The notes beneath the pieces were generated by a model. It ran no database searches, was not told where the DNA came from, and saw only the letters and a program-made list of their open reading frames with translations. 64,000 nt of DNA, taken from Verrucosispora sioxanthis (GTDB lineage: Bacteria; Actinomycetota; Actinomycetes; Mycobacteriales; Micromonosporaceae). Numbering within the stretch: position 1 is the stretch's first letter; each line of letters begins with the position of its first letter. Of this stretch, positions 44,358 to 53,500 are shown piece by piece. The translations under genes and the position numbers were made by a program. Location: positions 186,001 to 250,000 of the forward strand of contig NZ_SAIY01000008.1 in the NCBI RefSeq assembly GCF_010560025.1. Direction: 5' to 3'.

Positions 44358-45878
44358 GTGGAAGACAGCGGCGTGGATGCGGACGTGGTGATCGCCGGTG
44401 CCGGACCCACCGGTCTGATGCTGGCCTGCGAACTCCGCCTGGCGGGTGTCGATGTGCTGGTGGTGGAGCGGCTCGCGCAGCCGACGGGCGAGTCGCGGGC
44501 CGGCGGAATGCACTCGCGCACCCTGGAGGTGCTGGACCAGCGTGGGATCCTGGATCGCTTCACGGACATCGGCGTTCCGCAACCCGTAGGCCATTTCTCC
44601 GGTCTTTATCTGGAGTTCGACGAGGCGGAATCGCGGCACCCCTATCCGTTGATGATTCTGCAGACCGACATCGAACGGCTGCTCGAGGAATGGGCCGTCG
44701 CGCTGGGTGTGCGTATCCAACGGTCGTCCGAGGTGACCGGGATCAGCCAGGACGGTGCCGGGGTGACCGTCGAGCTGGGCACCGCGCCGGGACCGACGCG
44801 TACGCTGCTCGCCCGCTATCTGGTGGGCTGCGACGGCGGACGCAGCGCCGTACGCAAACTGTCGGGCATCGACTTCGTGGGCACGTCGGCGACGATGACG
44901 GCGCTGATCGGCGACGTCGAGCTCCCGGAGCTGACCGAGGACTACATCTGGGTGCGGCGCTGCCCCACCGGCGACTACTCGGTGATCGCCTTCGAGCCGG
45001 GCTGGTACCGGGTCATCGCCTCCGAGTACGACCGCGTCGTCGACCGCGACGAGCCGGTGACGTTCGAGCGGCTCCGCGAGTCGCTGGTCAGGCTCGCCGG
45101 AACCGACTTCGGAATGCGCAGCCCGCGGTGGGTCTCCCGGTTCAGCGACGCCGCGCGACAGGCCGACCGGTACCGGGCCGGTCGGGTGCTGCTGGCGGGC
45201 GACGCCGCACACATCCATTTCCCGGCCGGCGGACAGGGGCTGAACCTGGGCGTGCAGGACGCGGTCAACCTCGGGTGGAAGCTCGCCGCGGTGGTCAACG
45301 GCCAGGCCCCGGAGAGCCTGCTGGACACCTATCACCACGAGCGCCACCCGGTCGGCGAGCGCGTGCTGCACAACACCCGGGCGCAGTCGGCGCTGGCCCG
45401 CCCCGGCCCGCACACGGACGCGCTGCGCGACGTCTTCGGCGAACTGCTGCAGTTCGACGACGTCAACCGGCAGCTGTGCGGCAAGCTGACCGCGCTCAAC
45501 CTCCGCTACCCGGTCGACGGCGATCACCCGCTGGCCGGCCGTCGGGTTCCCGACGTCGACCTCAAGTCAGCCGGTGGCGCCATCCGGATGTACGAGTTGC
45601 TGCACGCCGCCCGACCGGTGCTCGTCGATCTGCAGGGCAGCACCGAGGTGGCCGCGGTGGCCGACGGCTGGGCAGATCGTGTCGACCTGGTCGAGGCGAC
45701 CAGCCTGGACGACCACTGGATCGTCCCGGACCTCGACGAGCTGCCCGCCCCGGCCGCGCTGCTCGTCCGCCCGGACGGTCACGTCGCCTGGGCGGCCTCC
45801 GCCGACGAGCCGCTGGACACCGCGGCGCTACGGGCCGCCCTCGCCACCTGGTTCGGTCCGGTCCGACCTGGTCGATGA
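44358..45878 (+). CDS. FAD-dependent monooxygenase, PHBH/RdmE class, similar in layout to rifampicin monooxygenase (Rox)
   Basis: A 506-residue class A flavoprotein hydroxylase. N-terminal FAD motif VVIAGAGPTGLMLACELR, the RAGGMHSRTLEVLDQRGILDRF stretch, YLVGCDGGRSAVRK (DG motif), FGMRSPRWVSRF, GRVLLAGDAAHIHFPAGGQGLNLGVQDAVNLGWKLA (GD motif), and a C-terminal thioredoxin-like domain ending ALLVRPDGHVAWA. The GTG at 44358 is chosen because GAGGGG lies six bases upstream; the frame extends to 44283 without support. The layout closely follows the Rox-type subgroup that oxidises aromatic drugs, as well as polyketide hydroxylases. It is the only plus-strand gene in the right half, with its own terminator. 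Role could be tailoring (for example N- or C-hydroxylation) or detoxification; the substrate is unknown. Confidence 0.9.
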   Translation: MEDSGVDADVVIAGAGPTGLMLACELRLAGVDVLVVERLAQPTGESRAGGMHSRTLEVLDQRGILDRFTDIGVPQPVGHFSGLYLEFDEAESRHPYPLMILQTDIERLLEEWAVALGVRIQRSSEVTGISQDGAGVTVELGTAPGPTRTLLARYLVGCDGGRSAVRKLSGIDFVGTSATMTALIGDVELPELTEDYIWVRRCPTGDYSVIAFEPGWYRVIASEYDRVVDRDEPVTFERLRESLVRLAGTDFGMRSPRWVSRFSDAARQADRYRAGRVLLAGDAAHIHFPAGGQGLNLGVQDAVNLGWKLAAVVNGQAPESLLDTYHHERHPVGERVLHNTRAQSALARPGPHTDALRDVFGELLQFDDVNRQLCGKLTALNLRYPVDGDHPLAGRRVPDVDLKSAGGAIRMYELLHAARPVLVDLQGSTEVAAVADGWADRVDLVEATSLDDHWIVPDLDELPAPAALLVRPDGHVAWAASADEPLDTAALRAALATWFGPVRPGR

Positions 45879-45897
45879 CGAGGCACCCGACATCGGT

Positions 45898-45928
45898 ACA
45901 GGGCCCCGAGCGTCGCTCGGGGCCCTGT
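45898..45928. terminator. Bidirectional hairpin between the FAD monooxygenase and the type II thioesterase
   Basis: A perfect 14-bp inverted repeat ACAGGGCCCCGAGC (45898-45911) and GCTCGGGGCCCTGT (45915-45928) with a GTC loop, 19 bases after the monooxygenase stop and just beyond the convergent thioesterase stop. Confidence 0.88.
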
Positions 45929-45950
45929 CGTTCGTCGGTCGCGGTCCGCC

Positions 45951-46697
45951 TCAGACCGGTGCCGGGCTCCTGCCGGTGCTCACCTGCTCGATGACGTCGA
46001 GCACCTCCCGGCCCTGATCCACCAGGTACATGTGGTCGCCGGGAAACTCCACGTAGCTGAACTCGCCGGTGGTCGCCGTCTGCCACTGCCGAGCCTCCGC
46101 GGCGGTCACCAGGCCGTCGGAGTCACCTCGCAGCGAGCAGATCGGCACCGGTACCGGCCCGTCGAAGCTCGGCAGGTAGGCCTCGTGCATCTCGCAGTCG
46201 GCCTGCAACGCGGGAAGGATCAGCTCCCGCATCTCCGGATGGTCGAGCGCCTCGTGCCGGAAGCCGGCGAACTCCTCGACCCGGGCGAGGAACTCGTCGT
46301 CCGGTAGCCCGGCCGCCCGCCTCTCCCGCTGCGTCCACGGCCCCGGTGAACCGCTGACGATCAGCCGCTCCACCACGATGCCCCGGCTGCTCAGCAGGGG
46401 CACCAGCTCGTACGCGAGCACCGCGCCCAAGCTGTGTCCGAACAGCACGGTCCGGGTACCGGCGCCGAGGTCGGCGGCGATGGTGTCGACCTCGGTCCGG
46501 GCCGCTTCCACCACGTTGCGGTACGGCTCCTCCAGGAATCGCCGTTCCCGGCCCGGCAGCTCCACGGAGGTGACGCGCCACCGGCCGGCCGCCAGCTCGC
46601 GCCACGGGTGGAAGAAGGAAGCACCCGCTCCCGCGAACGGCACGCACAACAGCGTGCCGCGCTCCCGCGCCTCATCGGTCGCGCCCTGCCCTGTCAT
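45951..46697 (-). CDS. Type II thioesterase
   Basis: A 248-residue external thioesterase: LLCVPFAGAGASFFHPW, VELPGRERRFLEEPYRN, nucleophile elbow FGHSLGAVLAY (Ser89), LRGDSDGLVT (aspartate) and FPGDHMYL (histidine). It is the last gene of the NRPS operon, 35 bases after the TE-containing NRPS, and ends at a strong hairpin. This placement is typical of proofreading thioesterases that clear mis-primed PCPs. ATG 46697 with AGGAG about ten bases upstream. Confidence 0.94.
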   Translation of the reverse strand: MTGQGATDEARERGTLLCVPFAGAGASFFHPWRELAAGRWRVTSVELPGRERRFLEEPYRNVVEAARTEVDTIAADLGAGTRTVLFGHSLGAVLAYELVPLLSSRGIVVERLIVSGSPGPWTQRERRAAGLPDDEFLARVEEFAGFRHEALDHPEMRELILPALQADCEMHEAYLPSFDGPVPVPICSLRGDSDGLVTAAEARQWQTATTGEFSYVEFPGDHMYLVDQGREVLDVIEQVSTGRSPAPV

Positions 46698-46732
46698 CTC
46701 AGATCAGCTCCTGTCCTTCGCCGGTTGTCGGT

Positions 46733-49700
46733 TCACTGCGCCGCGAGCTTGCGGTTGATGACCTCGAAGATCTCGGCCACCGGGCCGGGCAGGTTCATCT
46801 CGTGGTGCGTGGCGTGCACGTCGTACTCCTCGATGGCGCCGAGGACGTACGGCCGCCACAGGTTCGCGTACAGGTCGTCCTTGAGCACCGCGTTGAAGAA
46901 CAGCACGTCACCGTCGTAGACCGGCGACTCGAACGTCATCATGAGCTGGGAGTTGTTGGCCAGTACCCGGGCCATGACGTCGATGGAGTCCTGCTGGTTG
47001 TCGGTGCCGATGTACTGGCCGAAGAAGTCCTCCAGCTCGTCCCGGTAGTCCTCGACGGTCTTGTTGGCATGGATCTCGGTCCAGCCGTGCCCGCCGGGCT
47101 GCGAGTCGAGGATGGCGGTCAGGGCGATCTCGTGCCCGCGCCGGGCGAGGCCGGCCGCGACGGCCTGGGCCACGGTGCCACCGTAGGACCAGCCGATCAG
47201 GTGGAAGGGACCGTCCGGCTGGATCTTCAGCATCTCCTCGATGTAGCCGTCGACCATCTCCTCGACCGACGACACCAGCTCACCGACGCCGTTGTAGCCG
47301 CGCGACTGCAGGGCGTACGCCGGCCGGTCCGGCACGTGCACCACGAAGCTGAAGTACGCCCAGCCCAGCCCGCCTCCCCCGTGGAAGAACCACAGCGGCG
47401 GCTTGCCCGTGCCGGGGTCGATGTTGAGCGGCAGCACCACGCCGAGCGGGTCGGCGATCTCCCCGGCGGGCTGACCGATCAGCAGCAGCGACGCCAGCTC
47501 GGCCACGGTGGGGAACTTGATGATCGTACGGAGTGGGAACTCGATGCCGAACTCCTTGCGGATGCGCACGCTGAGCCGGGTGGCCAGCAGCGAGTGTCCA
47601 CCGAGGGCGAAGAAGTCCTCGTCGACCCCGACGGTCTCCCGGCCGAGCAGCTCGCCGAAGATCGCGCACAGCCGCTGTTCCTGGGAGGTACGTGCCTGTC
47701 GACCGGTCGCCTTGCTGGTGTCCTCCTCGGGCAGCGCCCGACGGTCGAGCTTCCCGTTCGGCGTGAGCGGCAGCTTGGCGAGGGCGATCACCGTGGCCGG
47801 CACCATGTAGTCCGGCAGGCGTCCGCGCAGGTACGTGGTGAGTTCGGTGCGGAGCTGGTCCGCCGCGACACCGGCGGTGGGCGCCGGCACCACGTAGCTG
47901 ACGATGCTCTTGTCGCCCTGCTGGTTCTCGCGCACCACGACGGCGGCCTGCGCCACGCCGGGGTGCCCGGCCAGCACGTGCTCGATCTCTCCCAGCTCGA
48001 TCCGGAAGCCCCGGACCTTCACCTGGAAATCGGTGCGCGCGATGTACTCCAACTGCCCGGCCCGGTTCCACCGCGCCAGGTCTCCGGTCCGGTACATGCG
48101 CGATCCGGCCGGCCCGAACGGGTTGGGCACGAACCGCTCGGCGGTCAGGTCCGGTCGGCCCTGGTAGCCACGGGCAAGGCCGTCGCCGGCGAGGTACACC
48201 TCCCCGGCGACGCCGCGCGGCACCGGGCAGAAGCGCGAGTCGAGCAGGTACACCTGGGTGTTGCCGATCGGGGTGCCGATCGCCACCGGCGCTCCCGGAG
48301 TCAGCGGCGCCATGGTCGACCAGGTCGTCGTCTCCGACGGGCCGTACCAGTTGCCCACCTCGGTGGCCTGCGTGGCCAGCGTCTCGGCGAGGCGGGCGGG
48401 CACCGCCTCCGCCCCGGTCATGATGCGCAGCCCCCGCGCGGCGTCCGGGTCGTGGGCGAGCAGCATCTGCCAGAAACCCGGCGTGGCCTGCACCACGCTG
48501 ACCTCGTTGCGGCGGATGTACGCCAGCACCGCCGCCGGATCGGTGACGGTCTCCTTGGCCGCCATCACCATCGTCGCGCCGGTGACGAACGGCAGGTACA
48601 GCTCGGTGTTCGCCATGTCGAAGGAGACCGTCGTGCTGAACAGCATCCGTTCCCCCGGCGACAGCGGGAACCGCCGCTGGACGGAGGCCAGGAAGTTCGC
48701 GACCGCACCGCGCGGGATCGTCACGCCCTTCGGCGCGCCGGTGGAACCGGAGGTGTAGATCACGTACTGGGTGTTCGCCGGGTGCGCCACCACCGCCGGC
48801 GGCAGGTCCGGACAGCCCGAGCAGTCGGCGCCGGCGAGCGTGTCGTCGTCGAGCACCAGCACCGGCTTCGCCTGCGCCAGGATGTGGTCGAGGCGGGAGC
48901 GTGGGTGCTCCGGGTCCAGCGGTACGTAGGCGCCGCCGGCCTTGAGAACCGCCAGGAGCGCCACCATCAGGTTCACCGTCCGGGGCAGGCACACGGCGAC
49001 CAGCGACTCGGCTCGCACGCCGCGCTCCACCAGCCAGTGCGCCAGCCGGTTCGACCGGATGTCCAGCTCCTGGTAGGTGAGCGAGTCGTCCTCGGTGAGC
49101 ACCGCGAGTGCCTGGGGTGACTCCTGGACCCGGCGGCTCACCGCCGCCAGCAGCCCGCCCTCCAGCGTCGGCTCGGCGGTGTCGTTCACCTCCACCAGCA
49201 GTCGCTCGCGCTCCGCCGCGCTGAGCACGTCGACGTCGCCGACGCACCGGGTCGGGTCGGCGACCACCTGCTCCAGGACGCGGACGAAGCGCGCGGCCAT
49301 GGCCTCGACGGTGTCCCGGTCGAACAGCCTGGTCCCGTACTGGATGTCGCCGTAGAGCACACCCGCCACGTCGTCCAGGGTCATGCTGAAGAAGAGGTCG
49401 ACCATGGCCTTCGTGGTGAGGGCCTGCTGGAACTCGGCCGTGAGCCCCGGGAAGTCGAGCACCGGCTTGGCGAAGTTCTGCCAGCCGCACATCACCTGGA
49501 ACATCGGCCGGTACTTGGCCGAGCGGTCCGGATTGATCTCCTCGACCAGCACGTCGAACGGCACGTCCTGGTGCTCGTACGCGGTGAGTGCCTTGTTGCG
49601 CACCTGAGCGAGCAGGTCCAGGAAGGTCGGGTTGCCGGACAGGTCGACGCGCAGCACCAGGTTGTTGACGAAGCAGCCGACCAGGTCGGCCAGCGCCTCG

Positions 49701-50545
49701 TCGGTCCGCCCGGCGATCGGGGACCCGATCGGCACGTCCTCGCCGCCGCCGAGCTTGCTCAGCAGCACCGCCAGCGCGGCCTGCACGATCATCGACATGG
49801 TCATGCCGCGCTCGGCGGCGAGGCGTTCCAGCCCGGCGGTGACGGCGGGCCGCACTACGAAGGCCACCGCGTCGCCGTCGGTGCTCAGGTCCGCCGAGCG
49901 TGGATGATCCAGCGGCAGGTTCAGCGGCTGGGGTACGCCGGTGAGTTCCTTGCGCCAGTACTCCAGCTGCGCCGCGGCGAGGCTGTTCGGATCCTTCAGG
50001 TCACCGAGCACCTCCCGCTGCCACAGCGTGAAGTCCTTGTACTGCACGGGCAGCGGCTCGAACTCCGGGGCTCGACCCGCCCGCCGGGCGCCGTAGGCCG
50101 TGGCCAGGTCCCGGGCCAGCGGGAAACTGGAGCTGCCGTCGGTGGCGATGTGGTGGATGGCCAGGACGAGGACGTGCTCGCGGGGCGAGGAGCGGATCAG
50201 GGTGGTCCGGAACGGAACCTCGGTCGCCAGGTCGAAGGTGTGCGCGACCGCGCTGTCGACCGCACCGGACACCTCCTCCGGCAGCACCTCCAGCACCGGC
50301 GTCTCCACCCGGGCCAGCGCCTCGGCCACCGGCAGGATCCGCTGGTACGGCTCGCCCTGGTCGTCCACCACGTAGGTGGTGCGCAGGATCTCGTGCCGCT
50401 CGACCACGTCCCTGATCGCCGCGTCCATCGCGGACAGGTCCAGGTCCCCGGTCAGCCGCAGGGCCGCCGACATGTTCCAGGTCTCGCCACCCTCCAGTTG
50501 GTGCAGGTACCAGTAGCGGCGCTGGGCGAAGGACAACGGAATCAT
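46733..50545 (-). CDS. NRPS termination module: C-A-PCP-TE
   Basis: 1270 residues. C domain about 1-440 (HHIATDG, LCL-like since the preceding module has no E domain), A domain about 460-960 (YTSGSTGAPKG, NWYGPSETT, YRTGDLARW, NGKLDR), PCP about 985-1050 (ALGGHSLLATRL) and TE about 1060-1270 (GWSYGG nucleophile elbow, ATHHEMN histidine). My reading of the ten specificity positions is D-M-T-Q-I-T-W-T-W-K; I do not recognise it. The TE would release the peptide, probably by macrocyclisation onto a hydroxyl if the product is a depsipeptide. ATG 50545 with GAGGAG upstream; four bases after the previous NRPS stop. Confidence 0.95.
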   Translation of the reverse strand: MIPLSFAQRRYWYLHQLEGGETWNMSAALRLTGDLDLSAMDAAIRDVVERHEILRTTYVVDDQGEPYQRILPVAEALARVETPVLEVLPEEVSGAVDSAVAHTFDLATEVPFRTTLIRSSPREHVLVLAIHHIATDGSSSFPLARDLATAYGARRAGRAPEFEPLPVQYKDFTLWQREVLGDLKDPNSLAAAQLEYWRKELTGVPQPLNLPLDHPRSADLSTDGDAVAFVVRPAVTAGLERLAAERGMTMSMIVQAALAVLLSKLGGGEDVPIGSPIAGRTDEALADLVGCFVNNLVLRVDLSGNPTFLDLLAQVRNKALTAYEHQDVPFDVLVEEINPDRSAKYRPMFQVMCGWQNFAKPVLDFPGLTAEFQQALTTKAMVDLFFSMTLDDVAGVLYGDIQYGTRLFDRDTVEAMAARFVRVLEQVVADPTRCVGDVDVLSAAERERLLVEVNDTAEPTLEGGLLAAVSRRVQESPQALAVLTEDDSLTYQELDIRSNRLAHWLVERGVRAESLVAVCLPRTVNLMVALLAVLKAGGAYVPLDPEHPRSRLDHILAQAKPVLVLDDDTLAGADCSGCPDLPPAVVAHPANTQYVIYTSGSTGAPKGVTIPRGAVANFLASVQRRFPLSPGERMLFSTTVSFDMANTELYLPFVTGATMVMAAKETVTDPAAVLAYIRRNEVSVVQATPGFWQMLLAHDPDAARGLRIMTGAEAVPARLAETLATQATEVGNWYGPSETTTWSTMAPLTPGAPVAIGTPIGNTQVYLLDSRFCPVPRGVAGEVYLAGDGLARGYQGRPDLTAERFVPNPFGPAGSRMYRTGDLARWNRAGQLEYIARTDFQVKVRGFRIELGEIEHVLAGHPGVAQAAVVVRENQQGDKSIVSYVVPAPTAGVAADQLRTELTTYLRGRLPDYMVPATVIALAKLPLTPNGKLDRRALPEEDTSKATGRQARTSQEQRLCAIFGELLGRETVGVDEDFFALGGHSLLATRLSVRIRKEFGIEFPLRTIIKFPTVAELASLLLIGQPAGEIADPLGVVLPLNIDPGTGKPPLWFFHGGGGLGWAYFSFVVHVPDRPAYALQSRGYNGVGELVSSVEEMVDGYIEEMLKIQPDGPFHLIGWSYGGTVAQAVAAGLARRGHEIALTAILDSQPGGHGWTEIHANKTVEDYRDELEDFFGQYIGTDNQQDSIDVMARVLANNSQLMMTFESPVYDGDVLFFNAVLKDDLYANLWRPYVLGAIEEYDVHATHHEMNLPGPVAEIFEVINRKLAAQ

Positions 50546-50549
50546 GTGC

Positions 50550-53500
50550 TTACTCCTCTACGGTCATCTTGCGCAAGCGAGGGCGACGCGGAGCTGCCGG
50601 TGCTTCCAGTCCCGCCCGGTCCAGCCAGTCGGCGAGCGCGGCCACCGTGGGCCGGTCGAAGATCGTGCGGATGGGGATCTCCGCTCCGGTCTCCGCCCGG
50701 GCCCGGCTGATCAGCCGGGTGGCGAGCAGTGAATGCCCGCCCAGTTCGAAGAAATCGTCGTCGACGCCGACCCGCTCCAGCCCCAGCACCTCGGCGAAGA
50801 GCCTGGTCAGGCACTCCTCTCGCGGGGTGCGCGGCGCCCGGTAGTCGGTCCCGCCGAACTCCGGCTCGGGCAGCGCGGCCCGGTCCAGCTTGCCGTTGGC
50901 CATCAACGGCAGCCGGTCCAGCAGCACGAAGGCGGAGGGCACCATGAAATCCGGCAACCGCTCGGCGGTGTACCGGCTGAGCTCCGCGGCGTCGACCTCG
51001 CCCACGGCCACGACGTAGGCGGCGAGCCGGGCGCCGGTGCCCGCGCCCGGCCGGGACACCACGACGGCCTGTTCGACCGCCGGGTGCGCGCCGACGATCG
51101 TCTCCACCTCGCCCGGCTCGATCCGGAATCCGCGCACCTTGACCTGTGCGTCGCCGCGGCCCGCGTACTCCAGCTGCCCGTCGTCGTTCCACCGGGCCAG
51201 GTCGCCGGTGCGGTACATCCGGGCGCCGGGCGGACCGAAGGCGTCGGCGACGAAGCGCTCGGCGGTCAGGTCGGCCCGGCCGTGGTAGCCACGACCGACG
51301 CTGCCACCGACGTACAGTTCGCCGACCACCCCCGGCGGTACCGGCGCCAGGCCAGGGCCCAGGACGTAGGCGCGCATGTTGCCCAGCGGGGTGCCGATCG
51401 GCACGCTGCCCGCCGGGTTCGACGCGTCCTCGGCAACCGTGCAGGTGGTGGCGTAGAACGACTCGCTCTGCCCGTAGGCGTTCACCACACGTACCCCGGG
51501 GAAGGCCTGCCGCGTCTTCTCCACCAGCGAGACGGGGAGGGCCTCACCGGCGAAGACGACGGTCTCCACACTGGTACGGCCGGCGATCTCGGCGACGAGT
51601 TCGGCGAAGGCGGACGGCACGGTGGAGATGACGCTGCCGTGCCAGCCCGCCGGCTCGGCCAGGGCCAGCACGTCCCGGACCAGCTCGACGACGCCGCCGG
51701 TGGCCAGTGTCGTGAAGATCTCGAACGCCGAGACGTCGAAGTTCACCGAGGTGCCGGCGAGCAGCCGCTTGCCGGGCGCCAGGCCCACCCGGGACGCGAG
51801 CCGCAGCACGCCGTTGACCACGTTCGCGTGCGTGATGGCCACCCCCTTGGGCCGGCCCGTGGAGCCGGAGGTGTACATCACGTACGCCAACTGCTGTGCC
51901 TGGGCCCGCGGTTCACCGCCGGTGTGGTCGCCGGACAGGTCGAGCGTGTCCAGCAGGACGTCCGGCGCGTCGTGCTCCGGCAGCACCGCGACCGTCGCGG
52001 AGTCGGTCAGGACGAGGCACGGCCGGGCCTCCCCGAGGATGGCGGCGGTGCGGGCGCTGGGATACCGGGGGTCGACCGGCAGGTACGCGCCGCCCGCCCG
52101 CAGGATCGCCAGCAGGGCGACGACCAGATCCGCCGAGCGCGGCAGCGACACCGCCACCACCGACTCCGGGCCCACGCCACGGCCGGACAGTTCGTCCGCC
52201 AGTCGGGCGGCCCGGGCGGTCAACTCGCGGTACGTGAGCGACTCGCCCTCGGCGACCACGGCGACCTCGTCCGGGGTCCGCGCCGCCTGGGCCTCGACGA
52301 GCCCGACGATCGTGGTCTGCGGAGTCGGCGTGGCCGTGTCGTTGACCTCGGTGAGCAGCAGGTTGCGTTCGGCCGGGTCCAGGATGTCGAGCTGCGCGAC
52401 GGTCAGGCTCGGGGTGGCCACGATGTGCCGCAGGACACGGGCGAGACGCGCTGCCAACGTCTGCACCGCGTCCGGGCCGAAGACACCCCGCGCGTACTGC
52501 AGGAGCAGTTGGAGCTGTGGATCCGCCGCCGCCATCAGGGTCAGCGGATAGTTGGTGGCCGTCGACGGACGCAGGCCGGTGAAGGCGACACCTTCCGCGG
52601 CGTCGGTGGCGGCGTCGAGCGCGTCCCGGTCGACCGGGTAGGACTCGAAGACGACGAGCGTGTCGAACAGCGACGACAGGCCGACCGCCTGCTGGATCTC
52701 GGTCAACCCGTAGTAGTGGTGCTCCAGCAGGCGGGCCTGCCGACCCTGCAGCCGGGTGAGGACCGCCGCGACGGTGTCGCCGGGCGCGTACTCGACGCGT
52801 ACCGGAAGGGTGTTGATGAACATGCCGACCGTCGAGTCGACACCGGACACCGCGGGCGGACGCCCGGAGACGGTCGCGCCGAACAGCACGTCCTGGCGGC
52901 CGGTGAGCTGGCCGAGCAGCAGCGCCCAGGCACCCTGGACCAGGGTGTTGACGGTGATGCCCCACTCGGCCGCCCGCCGGACGAGGGCCTGCGCCTCGTC
53001 CGGGTCGAGCGCGACGGCGAGCTGACCGACCCCCTCGACGGCCACCTGGTCCGAGCCGGGAGCGAGCAGAGTGGGTTCCTCGATCCCGGCCAGCTCGGCC
53101 GCCCACACCCGCGCGGACTCCTCGTCGTCCTGCTGGGCGCGCCAGCGCAGGAACTCACCGAAGTCACCGGAGACGGGCAACCCGGTCGGGTCGCCGCCGG
53201 AGGCGTAGAGCAGCAGCAGGTCCCGCATCAGCAGCGGCATGGACCAACCGTCGATCAGCACGTGGTGGGCGGTCAGCACCAGTTCCGCGCGGCCGGGCGT
53301 CGTGACGACCAGGGCCATCCGGATCAGCGGTGGGCTGGCCACGTCGAAGTGCGCGGACCGGTCGTGGGCGAGGAAGCGCTCGAACCTGTCGGTCCGCTCC
53401 GCCTCGTCGACCGTGGTCAGGTCGTGGTACTGCCACGGTAGGGACACCTCCTGCGGCACCACCTGCACCACCCCGCCGTCCGCGCGGTCGACGAAGGCGG

